This document shows, in pieces, positions 1 to 13,026 of a DNA stretch of 64,000 nt. The notes below the pieces were generated by a model. It did not search any database, was not told where the DNA came from, and was given only the letters and a program-made list of their open reading frames with translations. Positions within the stretch are counted from its first letter, which is position 1. Every line of letters starts with the position of its first letter. The position numbers were made by a program, and so were the translations under genes. The DNA is taken from assembly GCF_037038585.1 (NCBI RefSeq), contig NC_092521.1, positions 150,130,605-150,194,604 on the forward strand, given 5' to 3'. Source of the stretch: Patagioenas fasciata. Taxonomy: Eukaryota > Chordata > Aves > Columbiformes > Columbidae.

Positions 1-1730
1 TGCACCTCCGTGAAGGCTGCTCTGGCAACTCCAGAATGTCCCCCCTTAATTTCCTCTTGTAACAATATGGATTCCAGACTTTCAACACTTGTGCTGAGTT
101 ATTGATTTTTGCATGCACTACTTCTTGTATTAGAAAAAAAGAGATATAGGGGGATAGTGACTTTTTCATGAACTTATCCTGACTGCAGATACTTGGGGTC
201 TGTAAAGGGAAAAAAAGGCTTCTATGGCTGAATTTCAAGCCTTTCTCATAATAGTCAAGTATCAGAAATTCTTGATAAAGTTTGCAAATAGTATTATAAT
301 TGAAAAGCTTAGATATCATGCATAGGTCATTCATTACCAGTGCCCCTGTAATATTTGAAATTAGGAATACTACAGTTTTAGAATGGAGATTTATATAACT
401 TTGTCAGAGTTTAATGACAGACATTAGAAGATCTCTGTGTATTGCTAAATGAGAGTCAGGTATTACAGTCTCAGCTAACCCAGACAGTTTAAGGTTTTAT
501 TGCTTCCAGACTGTCAGGTTTATTGAGTTTGGAATTTGTTGATGTTTTAACAAGATACTTGTCAGTAAGAAATTGGAATAGAGGGTTCAGTTCTTGAAAT
601 GAAAAATGAATATGGTTTGTTGATATTGCCAATATTTTTATTGTAGAACAAAGGGGCCCCAGAGTCTCTTGTGCTAGATTCCCTTACTCAGAATAAACAT
701 ACTGACTTTAATTTTGCTTGTATCATGAAGAAAACAGAATATTAGTCTTTAAATAAAATACAAGTGACTATACACAAATAAATTGCTTTTCAAAATCATT
801 AAATCACAAAGTAAAATTTTTCGTAAATGCAAAAGATATTTATTGGATGTGATTATTCTGATGGCATAACGAAGCAAATGAAGAATACTAATACATTCAA
901 GGGATACAAAGGAAGATATTTCTTGAGGTTTTTCAAACTTCTGATTATTATATTTCTCAGTCAGAAATTATATAATAAATCTGGATCAAAAATGCCTTGT
1001 GTGAAAAAAAAGTCATGCGATTTAACACAGATAGAGTTGATTTTTAAAAATGTGTGTGTAATTAGATGCATAATTCTTATGCATAATTTACATGCAATTA
1101 TGTATGAAAATGAGATATACACAGGCATAAATGGCTAGCTAAGCACCTCACACACAATCACAGTAATTTTGCACAGAAATTAAACATGCAGTTGCAAATA
1201 CATTTGGAAAATGAAGTCCATAAGGAGTCCAATAGCCTTTATGAAGAGGAAAAAAATTGGATTTCTTCTTAGGAGAAATTGTCTTAAATCCTCAGTCAGA
1301 AGTGGGGAAGACCATTGAAGTGAATAAAAATATAATTTAGTATAAACCCGTTTATGTTCAGCTGTGGTAGAAGAAGCAAAACCAAACATACTTTATCATT
1401 TTTATGAGGTGCGAATCTCACTACTCTATATTAAGCGCAATCCAGAGTACGCAGTGGTGTGAAGCTGCAACACTGCCCGTCCCCTCTGCTCCCCTCCATG
1501 GAGGTTGCTTGGGTGGGGGCTCGGGGTGGCAGGCTCAGGGGTTTCTGTCAGCTCTTTGAACACCAGTAGTTGTTTTCTCCATTCTGCTGAAGCTTCTCTT
1601 CAGGAGGCAAAGCTGGCTGGACCATTCTCTGTGCACTAAGGAAGTAAATAATCTGTCATCTTCCTTGTCATGGCCAGGAGGCTTGGTCAGCAAACAGAGC
1701 TAGTATTATGCTTGATGTGATGCCAACAAA

Positions 1731-1775
1731 GAGGTGGTTCTTGCCCTGGGGAGCTTACAGTTCTAAAAATAAAAA
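1731..1775. repeat. Short relic of an old interspersed repeat
   Basis: The stretch reading roughly 'ttgccctggggagcttacag' followed by A-rich sequence resembles the '...ccctgccc(c)(g)aagagcttacaatctaaa...' segment of an old repeat common in sauropsid genomes. This is recognition from memory of the family, not a database match. Only about 45 bases can be followed. Confidence 0.3.
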
Positions 1776-4129
1776 ACAAACATGACAGAGCTTTGGTCCA
1801 GTTTTTACTGATGATTGTGTTCACAACACTCTACCAATGTCTGAACTTTCCTATTGCACCCTGGACAACTAAAGCAGTGAAATATTTAGTTCACTGAAAT
1901 TCATGTGCACCTCCGAAGTAACTGTTTAAAAATAAGTTTGTATTGTGAAACTTTTGGCAATGATTTTATTGTCAACTTTTAATTTAGTTTTCCAGTAAAA
2001 AGCCATTTGTTTTTCTCAAGCTCCCATTATTTACTCTTTGAGTCCTGAGTGATCTTTCAAAGAATTTGAAATAAAGTTTCTTAATAACCTGTTACAATGT
2101 ATATTTAAAAGTAATAATTTAAGTATTTATTATCTGACCTTTTAATGTTTACCTTTCCATTGACACCTGAGAAAAATATTTTAGCTATTCTACAGTAATT
2201 TGAATTCAACTGTAATCAGAATTTTACTATTTCATTACAGGGCATGGTTAAGGTCATTAGGGCACCTGAACCATCTATACCTTGGTTAAGGTAAATGCCT
2301 AACCCTGTTAGATTAGGCCCTCTAATGATCAAAACCATGTACTTATAAATAATAAAATTTGAATTATTTTTACTTTGATTTGAGCTCTATAATTTCTAAA
2401 CCTATCTTCCCCATTTTTTTTTCTTGTTTGTTTGTAATTCAGATAGCTTCCACTTTTCAAAAAAACATGGTGATGTTGCATCCTTTTTTTCCCCTTTTAA
2501 TTGTTTTCTTTCTTTTTCTTTCATCTTTTAACTCCATTATTGGGGAATTTGATGTATTTTGAATCTTTACACACCATGGAGGAAAAAAAGCTGTGGATCT
2601 ATATAATTTACTCCTTTTCCACATCAAAAGGTGTATACTTTTTTTCACCTAAACCAAGGCTCTGTTTTTCCTTGAGGATGCAGTCCCGCAGTGGGAGCAG
2701 TGATAAAGTCACTGTCTCAAGGGGACGTGTCTGAAGCAGAATGGGGTCTGGAGGCAGGGAGAGGGGCTAGTGCCGATCTACATCAGGCAGAAACAATGCT
2801 GGTAAAAACTTAATTGTCTGACTTCTCTTGTAATAAAAAAACTGCACATTGCATATGTCTGCCCAAGATGGAAGGGAAGGAGGACCGTCATACTTAGATT
2901 TTAATGTTGTAGTATTTCAGCACCTTAAACTCCTAAGCATATTCATTCTTTCAGCTCCCTGCTGAGGTCAGGCACTGCTGGCTCTTTAACAGCTGGGGCC
3001 CCGTGGCCCAAGGTGATAGCATTATTTCTGTGTTTTCCACAAGGCTGTGGGGTAGGAGTGAGCTGAACTATGGATTCCTCATTCTTCCTTCTTCCCTCAT
3101 AACCTTTCCTGTATGTGTTGCCCTCAGGTTTTTACACCCTCTTAAAATCTTATTCTCGAAGGTATTGGTTACCCTCAACTCTCATTACCTGCTGTTGTTA
3201 CCTCTAACATGAATTCTTTTTGCCTTGTGATCCATTGGGCTACTTGATTAAACCATACTCATGAAACTGTGATTCAAAATGAATCTGCACAGGAATAGAA
3301 CACAGGATTGAAATAAATATGTATGATCTTCTAAATCAGTGGTTCTCAACCTTTTCAAAGTTGAGTGGCACTTGAGAAAATTGGCTGTGCTCTGTACCTC
3401 GCCGAGGTCACCTCCGAACGCACGAGGAGCTGTCACCTTGCTCTTTTGTCAAGTACTTGTGTACTTGCTGGCTTTATGGAAATCATAGTAAATCTGCTTG
3501 TAATATGATTGACTACGTCATTCAGTTTCATGTATCATACTATAATCAGTCTGTTAGGGATTATATGTTTATTAGAATTTCCTACAGGACAATACATATG
3601 TTACAGGGTATAATATAGGAATATTAAAAGTCCTATACTTACTGCAGAAGTATCGGATATAGTACGCCTGTGAGATGCACTGATACTTTCGTGAGCAGTG
3701 GACCTGTCCCATAAATCCTGGAATTTCTGTGTATCCATTGTACAGGAAAAACTCTTTGATTTTAATTTTTTTTCATGAATAAGGTATGTGTGTATATCCT
3801 GTGTAATGCTGTAAATCTGATGGCTTATGAACATGCCTCGCTGTCCATGGCTGTGTGCATGTATGGTGAGTCTCTCCCACACTTTGCCAGCAGGTACATC
3901 GCGTCATTGTTACACATACTATGAATGTGATGTTTTCCGGAAAGCTTGTGGTACATGTGGTGTGCAGCTGATCCTTACATGTGCAACCAAGATGTCCGGA
4001 ATTTCTTCATATACAGCAGCATGGATAGAGCTACAGCATTCCTGAAGCTGGAAATCTGGATAAAATTTTCATGGGGAAGAAAAGACAATATTAACCAGAG
4101 AACCTAGAAATACAGTGGCATTACCTAAG

Positions 4130-4190
4130 TAAAAAAACTAACCAAACAAAAACAAACTAGCAAAAATCTCCCAACAACCAAACAAAACAT
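4130..4190. repeat. A/C-rich low-complexity tract
   Basis: An AAAC/CCAAC-like simple tract. Similar A/C-rich patches (or the complementary G/T) recur near 32,914-32,960, 47,608-47,645 and 48,297-48,531. Confidence 0.6.
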
Positions 4191-6841
4191 TTTCAGCTTG
4201 TCTTCATCTGATCAAAGAGGGAAGGGGAGGGAGGACACTCAGGGGGAAATCCAGCTAATTGAAGACACTCTGAGGAGTGCAGTGCAGGACATCTGAAAAC
4301 ATGGGGTTCACTTCGGAACAGAGACGAAGTGCTTGCATTAAAGTTATTGGTACTCCAGAAGGATTAATTAGCCAACACCAAACTGGCCCTACACCTTTAT
4401 GCTGCATCCAAGCTAATAGCGCCATTCACCATCAGTCCCTGGGTTGCTGCCTTTTCCTTGTGTTTCCAAACCCGGGGCTGGGGCCTGCCTGCCAGCCTTC
4501 TTACACCCCCGCTGCAGCACTGCCTGTGAGCTGCCAGCACCTTCGAGATGAGGCAGAGACCAGACTAACAACTCCTGTCAGCCTCTGCTGATTCATTCTA
4601 GGTATGCTTCATAGTATCTGCATTCACCTCTCTCAAAACGTGGTTTGAAGATACCTGCACTAAGGCCAGTTCACAGTAAGACTGGCCTCGTGTTGCCCAT
4701 GTGATGGGGTTATGTAGCACAGGTTGACATGTATTCTGCTTTCTGTCCTGCTTGCATAAAAGCATTCCTGAGGTTTTTTGGTTTTATCAATGCCTTGACA
4801 GGCTTTGATAGCATAACTGTTTCTTGTATATGTAATACACCTTAGCTTGTGTTTATTTTGTGACTGTGAAAGTACCAAAAGGTTAGTTTGATTTTTGGTA
4901 AGACACTGTTACAGTGAAAGTAAGATTTTCACATCCAGATTTATCTTATTAATGTGTTAACTGAAATTTTGCAAAGCTTACAAAAGATATACAATCTTCT
5001 GTTGTTGAGTGCCTAAATATGCTCATATAGAGGTAGGAGATTTTGTTATGTTTTCGATATAAACAAAATGTACTAAAAGGGGGTATAAAAAGCAGTTGCA
5101 AGGAAAATTCAAATTGCCATCTGTGCATTTTCATTGCTAACAATATTGCCAACTTTTGTTTAACAAACAGAGCAGATAGTAAATTGGGCATATGCCTCAA
5201 ATCATTTGATCAGATTTTATATACAAACTCAGAAGGAAGACAATCCCATTTTTATAGTGTGATGGTTTATAATGACATTGGAAAAATACCACTGAAGTTA
5301 ATTTAAGGTGATATAGACGTAAGATGACATAGACAAAGAAGTGAGTTCCCATTGTTTAGTAGAAAGGAAAGTTTTGGCAAGAAGGCTGGCAAAACTCTTA
5401 AGTTATGGAATATCTTATGGCATTTGAAGAATATAAACTATATTTGTATCAGTAGATTCTTTTGCCTGTGGCAAAGAAACCAAAGATTACATAATGAGAT
5501 GGTAACCCAGGCATGTATGCCTTTTCAGATTTGTCAGTGTGTGGTAGTTCCTCCTCAGCCAGGTCAGGTTCTCTCTTGAGCGTCTGCATCAGTTGTAGTC
5601 AAGCATTTACTATCACTATAAGCCATGTCACCAGCTGCTTTCAAATATATTCTTTATCCCAGATATTAAATATGAAGTTGACTTTTTCTTTTAAAAGTGA
5701 GTGCTGGAAGCAGAACAGCAGTGTTCAGAGGAAGTGGTTGTAGGCCAGTTCCTTCTGCTGTGACTGAGATGTTGGCCCACGTGACTATTAGTTTTGCAGC
5801 ACATCAGGTTTAAGTCATTTGCAAATGTGTCCTCTAACAGTGCAGCTGCCTGCACCTTTTGCTGTCTCCTGCCTGAAGTCACTATTCCCTAACTAGTGCT
5901 TCTTCAACTGTTATTTCATGTCTGGTCTCTAACCTAAATCTGTGAAATAATCCTTCAGAAAATCCCAACAATATTCCCCAATTTCATTTGCAAACAGGTT
6001 GTTTTTCGGGTCTAGCTCAGAACTTGGCCAGCCCAGCATTTGTCCCAGCACTGCTGAGGGAAATCACCCTTCCAAGTCCTGGCTGCAATGATTGCCTGGA
6101 AGCAGAGGGAATATTTAAACTGGATTTGCTGCTGACAGACTAGTTGATGTGAAACCACAGTTGTAGCCAGCGCTGAACTTTATGCCGATGTGTCTATTGT
6201 ACTCCTGCTGTCTAAACTAGCGTGTATAAAGCCAGCACAATAATCTCTACATTGCCCTGAACTGCACCATGTACACCTACTCTGTAAGAATGGCAGAAAC
6301 TTGCCCTACTGTGTTTATGCCACCTAAGTGTCTGATCACAGAAATTAAGGGAGACAGCACAAAGAACAACAACGCGATATTCCAGCCACTATAATCCTCA
6401 TTAGAAATAGTGCTAGACTGATTATGGGGAGAGATGATAAAACTCTGCAGAAGCATTTGCCTGGAACTAAAGATTCAGAAATTCTGCATTTTTGAAAAGA
6501 TGCAAGATTTCATTCACTTATTCAAAACCTCAGAAAGAATCTAAGTCCTAATAAGCTGAAAAATCCAGAAGTTTGTGATGGTTTATCTACTTAGGTTATG
6601 CCTCTTGAGCTTCACACTGTGGGATAAATATAGTTAATGCATCAGAAAGAGGGGTGTCACAGTTCCATTTTTCATTTCAGTTGCATGCTTTAGAATATAA
6701 ACATTCTTGCAATTTTTTGCAGGTAAGCAATATTTGATATTATTGAAATGTAATACTAATTTAGTTGGCAAATATAACAAGCTAAGAAGAAAAAATGCCC
6801 GAATTAACAGAGATTTCTTTTTTTCTCCTTAATTTTGCTAG

Positions 6842-7091
6842 TGCTGTTGCTGAGGCTGAAGGAATCCAGCCATTAGTAAATACCCTGAATGCTCAGAGAG
6901 ATCAAGCCATTGCTAATGCTGCCACGACGCTAACAAATCTGGCCACACAAGAGCTGTTCCGCGTAACTATCCAGGGCTGCAGTGTTATGAGAGCGCTTGC
7001 AGAACCCTTGCGCTCGACCAACAGCCAAGTGCAAAGCAAAGCAGCATTTGCTGTGGCTGCTTTTGGTTGTGATGCTGATGCAAGAACTGAG
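6842..7091 (+). CDS. ARMC3: ARMC3 coding exon with armadillo repeats (first exon in window)
   Basis: ARMC3 is an armadillo-repeat protein, testis-enriched in mammals and needed for a normal sperm flagellum (loss gives tail defects in cattle and men). This 250-nt exon follows a pyrimidine-rich tract ending in TAG at 6,839-6,841 and is followed by the donor GTAAAA. Its first base completes a codon begun in the exon to the left, and it ends on a codon boundary. The translation begins AVAEAEGIQPLVNTLNAQRD and continues with the ANAATTLTNLA and QSKAAFAVAAF helices. These are typical ARM repeats and align closely with my memory of mammalian ARMC3. An in-frame ATG at 6,795 lies in the intron and is not a start. 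Confidence 0.93.
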
Positions 7092-8271
7092 GTAAAAGTC
7101 TTCTTTGGGGTTGTGGTTGTTTGTAACATTTCTACATCCTGATTGTTTGCATTCTGCTTACCTAGGATCTTTGTATTTTGTGTGTCTGTACTAGAAGTCA
7201 CAGGGTTTCTAGATTTTTCACTTTCAACATTGGCTTGTTCAGCTGAATTTAGCCCTGTTTCCCTTGAGAACTTAGAAAGGGTTTTCTTTAATTTGTATTT
7301 TTACTGCTGCATTTGCTTGTACCACATTAATGTTTTACAGCTTTAATGAGCTTTAACCAGAGCTATATCTTAATCTCCATGTTTATGAGCATTAAACATT
7401 AAGGTTTCTTTCAGTTGCAACTGTCGGCTCTGTTTTGAAGATGAGAACTTCTGTCCTCTCTATTTTCCCTCATTGTTCTGTCGCCCACTTTCAGGGCCTG
7501 AACACTAATGTCTGACCTTGATTTATATGATGCTGGATGTGCAGGGAGTAAATGTAATTCAAACAAAACTCAAAATATAGTTAATCCCTTGACCAGTGGC
7601 ATCCAGCAAGTCAAACTTTCCTCTGTTTATCAATGTTCATATTATTTTCTTTTCATAAACAAGGATGATACTATGTGCCTTCACACATTCATAAGCTGGG
7701 GATTCCTCATGGGTTAGGGCTGTTAATTAGGACATGAATAACAGGCATAGATAATTAATCTACACCTCTTTCAGTGTCCTTAAAACGTTTTTCTCTTCAA
7801 AAATCCAAATGAGTGGTATTTCCTCCAGTGTGTATAGGAAAGATACTGTAGCACACAAGAGAATAGGATGTTAATGAGATTGTCATACATACAGTACAAT
7901 ACAAATTCAAATACATTGTGATGTAAATTAGTTGCTAAGAGGCAACAGAACACAGAAAAAAGTGGTGTAACTTCTGTGGCAGGCTTGGACTGCATAGTGT
8001 CTTCAGTTTCCACACCGCAATCCCTTAACGTCAGAGCAAGGCAGAGCCAGAAGGGATGTGTGCCTGGATCCCCTCTGAAGTTCCCTTCAGCCCCAGCCTC
8101 TGCAGAAGTCACAGAGCAGAGAATCCCTACGAGTGGCCATTCCACCAGCACAGCATAGCTTGTCTGTGAGACTTGAATGTTTTGGAACATGAATTTCACA
8201 GGCTGTCCTTGCAGGGACAGATGAAATATGTAAGTAGCAATGTCGTCTTCTTTTTTTTTTTTGTTTCATAG

Positions 8272-8408
8272 CTAAGAAATGCAGGTGGACTGCAACCCCT
8301 CGTTGAACTGCTGCATTCTAAGAATGCAGAAGTCAGAAGAAATGCCTGTTTGGCTGTTACAGTCTGTGCAAGTGATGAAGTAACTGCGGTTGAACTATGC
8401 AGGCTGGG
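8272..8408 (+). CDS. ARMC3: ARMC3 coding exon, last armadillo repeat
   Basis: This 137-nt exon lies between a long T-rich acceptor (…TTTCATAG, 8,264-8,271) and the strong donor GTGAGT. It enters on a codon boundary and leaves with two bases of a split glycine codon. The translation starts LRNAGGLQPLVELLHSKNAE and ends VTAVELCRLG, an ARM repeat with the usual G-G-L-x-P-L-V-x-L-L signature. Joined to the previous exon it gives the ARTE-LRNAGGL junction seen in mammalian ARMC3. Confidence 0.95.
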
Positions 8409-9057
8409 GTGAGTAGAAATAGTATTAAGGGGCAGAGGGAAGATTTTGATGAGAGAACTCTTATTAAAAGTTCATCTTTACATATTTATAGCAGAGTAAC
8501 AAGTGAAGCTGTACTTTTTGGTAAGCAGAAACTACTTTTCCACCACAGATATTACAGATGAAATGGTATTGATTTAAGTAACAGAAGTCTGAAGAAAAAA
8601 TGCAAGCCTGAAGAGACAACTGTCTGGAATTATAAAAACATGTATTGTTTCTGTGACTAAATTAGGCTTTATATTGAAGGTGCACTTACATCAGCCAAAA
8701 TTACAAACTGCAGTACCCCATACATATGAAAGCAAAATGAAGGATTCAGGCTAAGTTCAATATACAGTAAATTATACTTATTACACACAGGCTACGCTCC
8801 AGTAAACTGCAGGTGTGCTGAAGTTTTACGTAAAAGAGGCTCTATTTTAGTCCTTCCTAGAATCTCCAAGTTCCATATATTAATATCGGAATTACAAAAG
8901 CTGTTTTAGGTTATACGAATTATGGCACAGGATTCCTTACACAGGGTGACCATTTTAGTTATTAGATTAAAATATATGTAATTGCCCTGCTCCCTCTGCT
9001 GGACGCTTCTCTGATTACTGCACAGATACTTAAAAACCATTTATGAGGGGATTCTGC

Positions 9058-10930
9058 AAAGGGGGAATCTCAGAAATTTAGGTCTGGAGCGGACCTCAAA
9101 GGTGAGGTTATCCCTCTACCCACTATAAGACTGAATCAAGTACACTGACATGTTTTTGCTTGTTAAGTGTAACTACCATTTCTGAAGGGGTTTCACAACT
9201 TTCCAAGGTAACCTGTTCCAGTGCTGAACTAACCTTACGATTAGAAGGTGGGTTTGAGTTCTAAATATCCCTTACAACCAATCAATTCAACTACATGTTG
9301 TCTTAGTTTCAGTGGGATTGAATAATGACCTTTTTATAGCAATTGGAGTTTAACTTATTGAATTTTCTCACATTCCACATCCCTCTCTCACTTTCCTTTT
9401 CATGACAAAGGAGAAACATTAAACTTATTTTTGTTTTGAAATCTTCGCATCATTTTGTCACACATTTCTGAATTTCTCTCACTTATTTGTGCCCTTTTGA
9501 AGAGCTGTCTTCCAGCCTGGATGAGGTACTTCAGCAGAGGTCATACCACCATCAGATAAAGCTCAGTAATTTCTTTCTGTATCTTGCATATAGCACTGTT
9601 CTTATTTAATCCCTTCTTTGTTACAGTATCGGAGTAGGACTATAATTTATGTCCTTCCAGTTTGACAGCATATTATTGATAATAATACATTAAGCATAGT
9701 TTTTCAACCAGTCAGGCACTACTTCATGTTATTTTCATGCAGATCATATTTCCCTGACTTACTCATGAGTATTCAAATAGGAATATGTGAAAAGACTTAT
9801 TAAAGTGAAAACATATCTCAAAGTCAACTAGTATCTCACATCTACTTCTTAGTGCCTATACATTAAGTCAGTTGCCCTATCACAGAAAGGATTAGATTGG
9901 GTTTACACGACTTATTCTTGACAAATACATAATGGCTATTTCTTAGCCTCTTATCTCTTGTTGCTTGCAAACTGATTGTTTAACAATTTGATACGGTGTC
10001 CTTTGGATACTGGAATTTGGATGAATTATCTCTATTATTTCCTTGTTACTCATTTTTCAAATCTAGATACTCTCTTAGCCCTTCTCCACTCTTCTGGCAC
10101 CTAGCCTGTCCTCCCTGAATTTTCAAATATAATTATGAATAGTTCAGAGATTGCTTTTGCCAATTCATAGAGTAGTATAAGGTAAGTCTCCTCAGGCACT
10201 GATAGCTTTGTCTCCTCAAAGTTATTCTAGACATGTTAAGCCTACTGTTTCCACCTCCTTGTTAGTATTACTGCCAGGCATCTGCTTGCAACCTTTTTAT
10301 GAAAACTGAAGCGAAAAAGGCATCAGACACTTCAGTCTTTTCTGTGCCATCTGTTATGAGTTTTCTTCCCACATTGAGCAATAGGCCTATATTTTCCTCT
10401 CTGACTTGCAGCATATGAAACATTTATTTTTGTTTCAGTCCCTGAATAGTTGCATCTCACTTTGCCTGTGGGTCCTTCTTTTTTTCCGTTACTTTTTTTG
10501 TTGTTGGAAGCGTCAGTGTTTCCATTTCTATGTGAGTCCTTTTTTGGCTTTTGGGTCTTCAAAGAATTTTTGTTGCAGCCATATTTATCGCTTTTTGGCT
10601 TGTCTTTCCTCCACGTGAGGACAATGTGCCATTGTGCCTGTAATGTCATCTGTCTTCAACACTGCTGTACTCATTAGGCTTTTCCTCCTCATTTTCTCCT
10701 TTAAAATTCTTCCCTGCATTACTTGCAGGTTACCTGACTTTCTTGCAGTTTGCTGTGTGACAAATAGCCTGTACTGCTCTTCCACTATTTTCTCCCATTG
10801 CTTTCTTCCAAAAGAGAAGGTTGTCATTTGCCCTGCCTGAAAAACTTGCTCTCTGGAATCCATCTGACATACCTTCAGAAGTCTACATTGTAAATGTCCA
10901 CAGCTGAGGCTCCCTGTGTAGTTCACAGAG
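9058..10930 (-). mobile_element. Ancient, long CR1 LINE relic (minus strand) in ARMC3 intron
   Basis: Read on the + strand, this region follows the order of an old sauropsid CR1 in reverse: the 3' end near 9,070 (ctggagcggacctcaaagg), the 'aacctgttccagtgct' block near 9,208, the 'ggcactacttcatgtt' and 'acttattcttgacaaat' blocks from the reverse-transcriptase part, and the 'gcgaaaaaggcatcagacac' block near 10,312. Frames are broken throughout. The match is from memory of the family; the 5' limit near 10,930 is approximate. The unusual point is length: old avian CR1 copies are mostly truncated to a few hundred bases. Any open frame called inside (for example 10,332-10,649 on the minus strand) is decayed. 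Confidence 0.75.
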
Positions 10931-10959
10931 AGAAATGGGCAGTCTAAATGTGGAGTTCA

Positions 10960-10982
10960 TTATATATATATATATAAATATA
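10960..10982. repeat. (TA)n microsatellite
   Basis: An uninterrupted run of TA units about 16 bases long followed by an A/T-rich extension. It lies just beyond the old CR1 relic. Confidence 0.85.
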
Positions 10983-11012
10983 AAATTGATTCCTTAGGAT
11001 GCAAGGAATGTC

Positions 11013-11071
11013 TGCGTGTGTGTATAGATACACACAGATATAAATTTGAATATACACACGCACACACATTA
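11013..11071. repeat. (GT)n/(CA)n imperfect inverted repeat
   Basis: A GTGTGTGTATA arm near 11,015 faces a TATACACACGCACACAC arm near 11,052. The arms are complementary except for one CA unit, so the region could form a hairpin with a loop of roughly 25 bases. Confidence 0.6.
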
Positions 11072-11117
11072 ATGTATCTCTTTTTTTCCAAAACTGCACT
11101 ATGTTATGGTCTCTTGA

Positions 11118-11150
11118 TTCACAGAATCACAGAATCACAGAATGGTTAAG
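11118..11150 (-). mobile_element. Very short CR1 3'-tail relic
   Basis: Three copies of CACAGAAT followed by GGTTAAGG match the 3' end of minus-strand CR1 elements. Homology stops after about 30 bases, so this is only a fragment. Confidence 0.55.
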
Positions 11151-11863
11151 GATTCAGATTCCTTTATCTTCTTAGTAGCCTTTTCCTAAGCTTCTCAGGT
11201 CAGATGTTACCAGTACATGGGTTTCAGCACCGAAACCAGCTTAAGGAATGAATTCCTGTCTTCCTATTTCCCCACGATTATTTGTTTCTACCTCCATGCT
11301 GCAAAGTCCTGCCAGTCCAGTGGTGCTGACACAACTGCTCATGTTGCCATGCTCGTCTGTGTTTTGCAATCTCTGCCCAAACACAGTGACAGTCCTGAAC
11401 CAGAGGGATTCACACACTGCATCATGCACAACTGGAGCCTGCAAATTGCATTGCAAGTTGGAGATGGGAAGAGTGAGAGAGAGGGTCCCTGAACTCTGTC
11501 ATATGGTCAGCTCTGAACATTATTCCTTTAACTCTATTTTACATCTCTCTTATTCTGATAAAAGGTTAGAGCATCCTGGTTTTTCTGATAAAAGGTCGGG
11601 GCACCCTGTTAGCATTTCCTTATATAACTGTTTCACTGCCTAAAGGAATTGCTTTTGCTTTTGAGCATTGCAAGGTGTTTTCCTCGCCCAGAGAAAGAAT
11701 TCTGTGCAGCACAGCCAGCTCCTTGCTGGCCCAGAGGGCACCAGGCCAGCACTTGGAAAAGAATCTGTCTTGGCCTTGACAATGCTGAAAACTAACTCTG
11801 AAGTGTATAATGACAATTAGTTGGTATTTAATTATGAATTAGCCTTTTTCTTATTTTTAACAG

Positions 11864-12032
11864 CGCTTTAGACATCCTAGAAGAAATTAATCTATCAATA
11901 GGGCGCAGAAATAAATTCAGTGAAGCTGCCCTGGAAAATCTGTATGATAACAATCTTTCCCAAAAGTACAGCCAGAGGGGTTATTTATCATCAAGTAATA
12001 TCATTACTGATGGATTCTATGATTGTGGTCAG
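11864..12032 (+). CDS. ARMC3: ARMC3 coding exon (end of ARM region into linker)
   Basis: This 169-nt exon has a TTTTTAACAG acceptor and a GTAAGC donor. Its first base completes the glycine codon of the previous exon, giving the CRLG-ALDILEEIN junction, and it ends on a codon boundary. The translation includes NKFSEAALENLYDNNLSQKY and SSSNIITDGFYD, which match the conserved NKFSEAA / NNLS.KYS / SSSNII.DGFYD stretch of mammalian ARMC3. This segment follows the armadillo repeats and leads into the linker. Confidence 0.96.
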
Positions 12033-12925
12033 GTAAGCTACTTTAAATAAATTAATCAACTTAGAAAGTTTAAAATTTTCATCTTGATTTAGAAGAAGTA
12101 AGAGTACTATAGCAAAAGCCTGAATCTGGCTACATAAAATACTTCATTTTCTTGTCCTGAGGTTTCCCATCTTTTACTCTAATTTCTTTTTATTATCTTT
12201 CTGCATGGATGAAATTTCATCATCTTCATGCTATTCCCCAGTTGTGATCTTCTTCCCAATCCCACGTAAGCTGTGCAGCTCCTAGTTCCTTTCCAGATCC
12301 TTTCTCAGACCTTAGTTCTGGTCTCTTTTACTGCACTATACGTAATACTAACGTAACACTGAATGACCTGTGGGTTTTTTATTTGTTTGCTTTTACATAA
12401 AGAAGTAGAGAGTTCATGTTTTCACCTTGGTCATGATCCGTTTTCTCACAAAGCACTGTTTATGTATAAAGACTCCACTCTGTATCACCTGTTAATGCTA
12501 CGTTCAGTTTAAATCCAAGAAGGACTTTTCAAAATGCCCAAATGAATTAGAAATACCAGTCTTACAGAAAATCATTAAAATACCTGCTCCTAAACTACTT
12601 GATTGCTTTTAAAAATTCTATCCTATCTTATAAAGTCTCCAGACTCAGGAACACGTCCTTATTCTAGAACTGTTTGGAATGACACAGTACCAATAATTAC
12701 AAATTATATTATTTATAAACAATCTTTTATAAGAAAATTGATGAGGAAAATGCAAATTAAGAGGAAACAAATTTCACATTTTGAATGACTTTATAGGTTC
12801 TTATGTCAGTCTTCTGTTAAAGATTAGGAATTTTATATTACTCTTTAGGTATCTTTTAAATACATTTATTCTCTTCAACTTTAACTGATCAGAACACTTT
12901 ATTGTTTATTCTGATTTCCTTGTAG

Positions 12926-13026
12926 ATAAAACCTGGAGTGAAATTTTTGTCTTTGGAGGAACTGAGTATGCAAGAGCTTACTGACCGTCGGGCCATAATC
13001 TTCATTAATGCTAAACCACGAGAAGA
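12926..13026 (+). CDS. ARMC3: ARMC3 coding exon (linker)
   Basis: This 101-nt exon lies between acceptor TTCCTTGTAG and donor GTGAGT. It enters in frame and leaves two bases of a split codon. The translation begins IKPGVKFLSLEELSMQELTD and continues RRAIIFINAKP. It corresponds to the 'INPGTKLLPLKEL…RAVLLINSK' segment of mammalian ARMC3. The G(A) end joined to the next exon forms an aspartate codon. Confidence 0.93.

Larger units (their letters stand above)
1..6841 (+). other. ARMC3: ARMC3 intron (left part), no exon recognised
   Basis: This stretch precedes the first recognisable ARMC3 exon. I looked for the preceding armadillo-repeat exon, which should end with two bases of a split codon, and did not find a convincing one, so the intron probably extends beyond the left edge. 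The sequence is AT-rich and unique apart from a short old repeat near 1,731-1,775 and an A/C-rich low-complexity patch near 4,130-4,190. The short open frames here have no recognisable protein features. Confidence 0.55.

Noticed and set aside
1..120. ARM-like residues in the first 60 bases as a further ARMC3 exon
   Set aside because: The match is a few alanine/leucine codons only, without a usable donor at the phase needed for the exon at 6,842.
3336..3440. DNA transposon relic suggested by 'cagtggttctcaaccttttc'
   Set aside because: This phrase occurs at the ends of hAT-type repeats, but no matching second terminus or target duplication was found.
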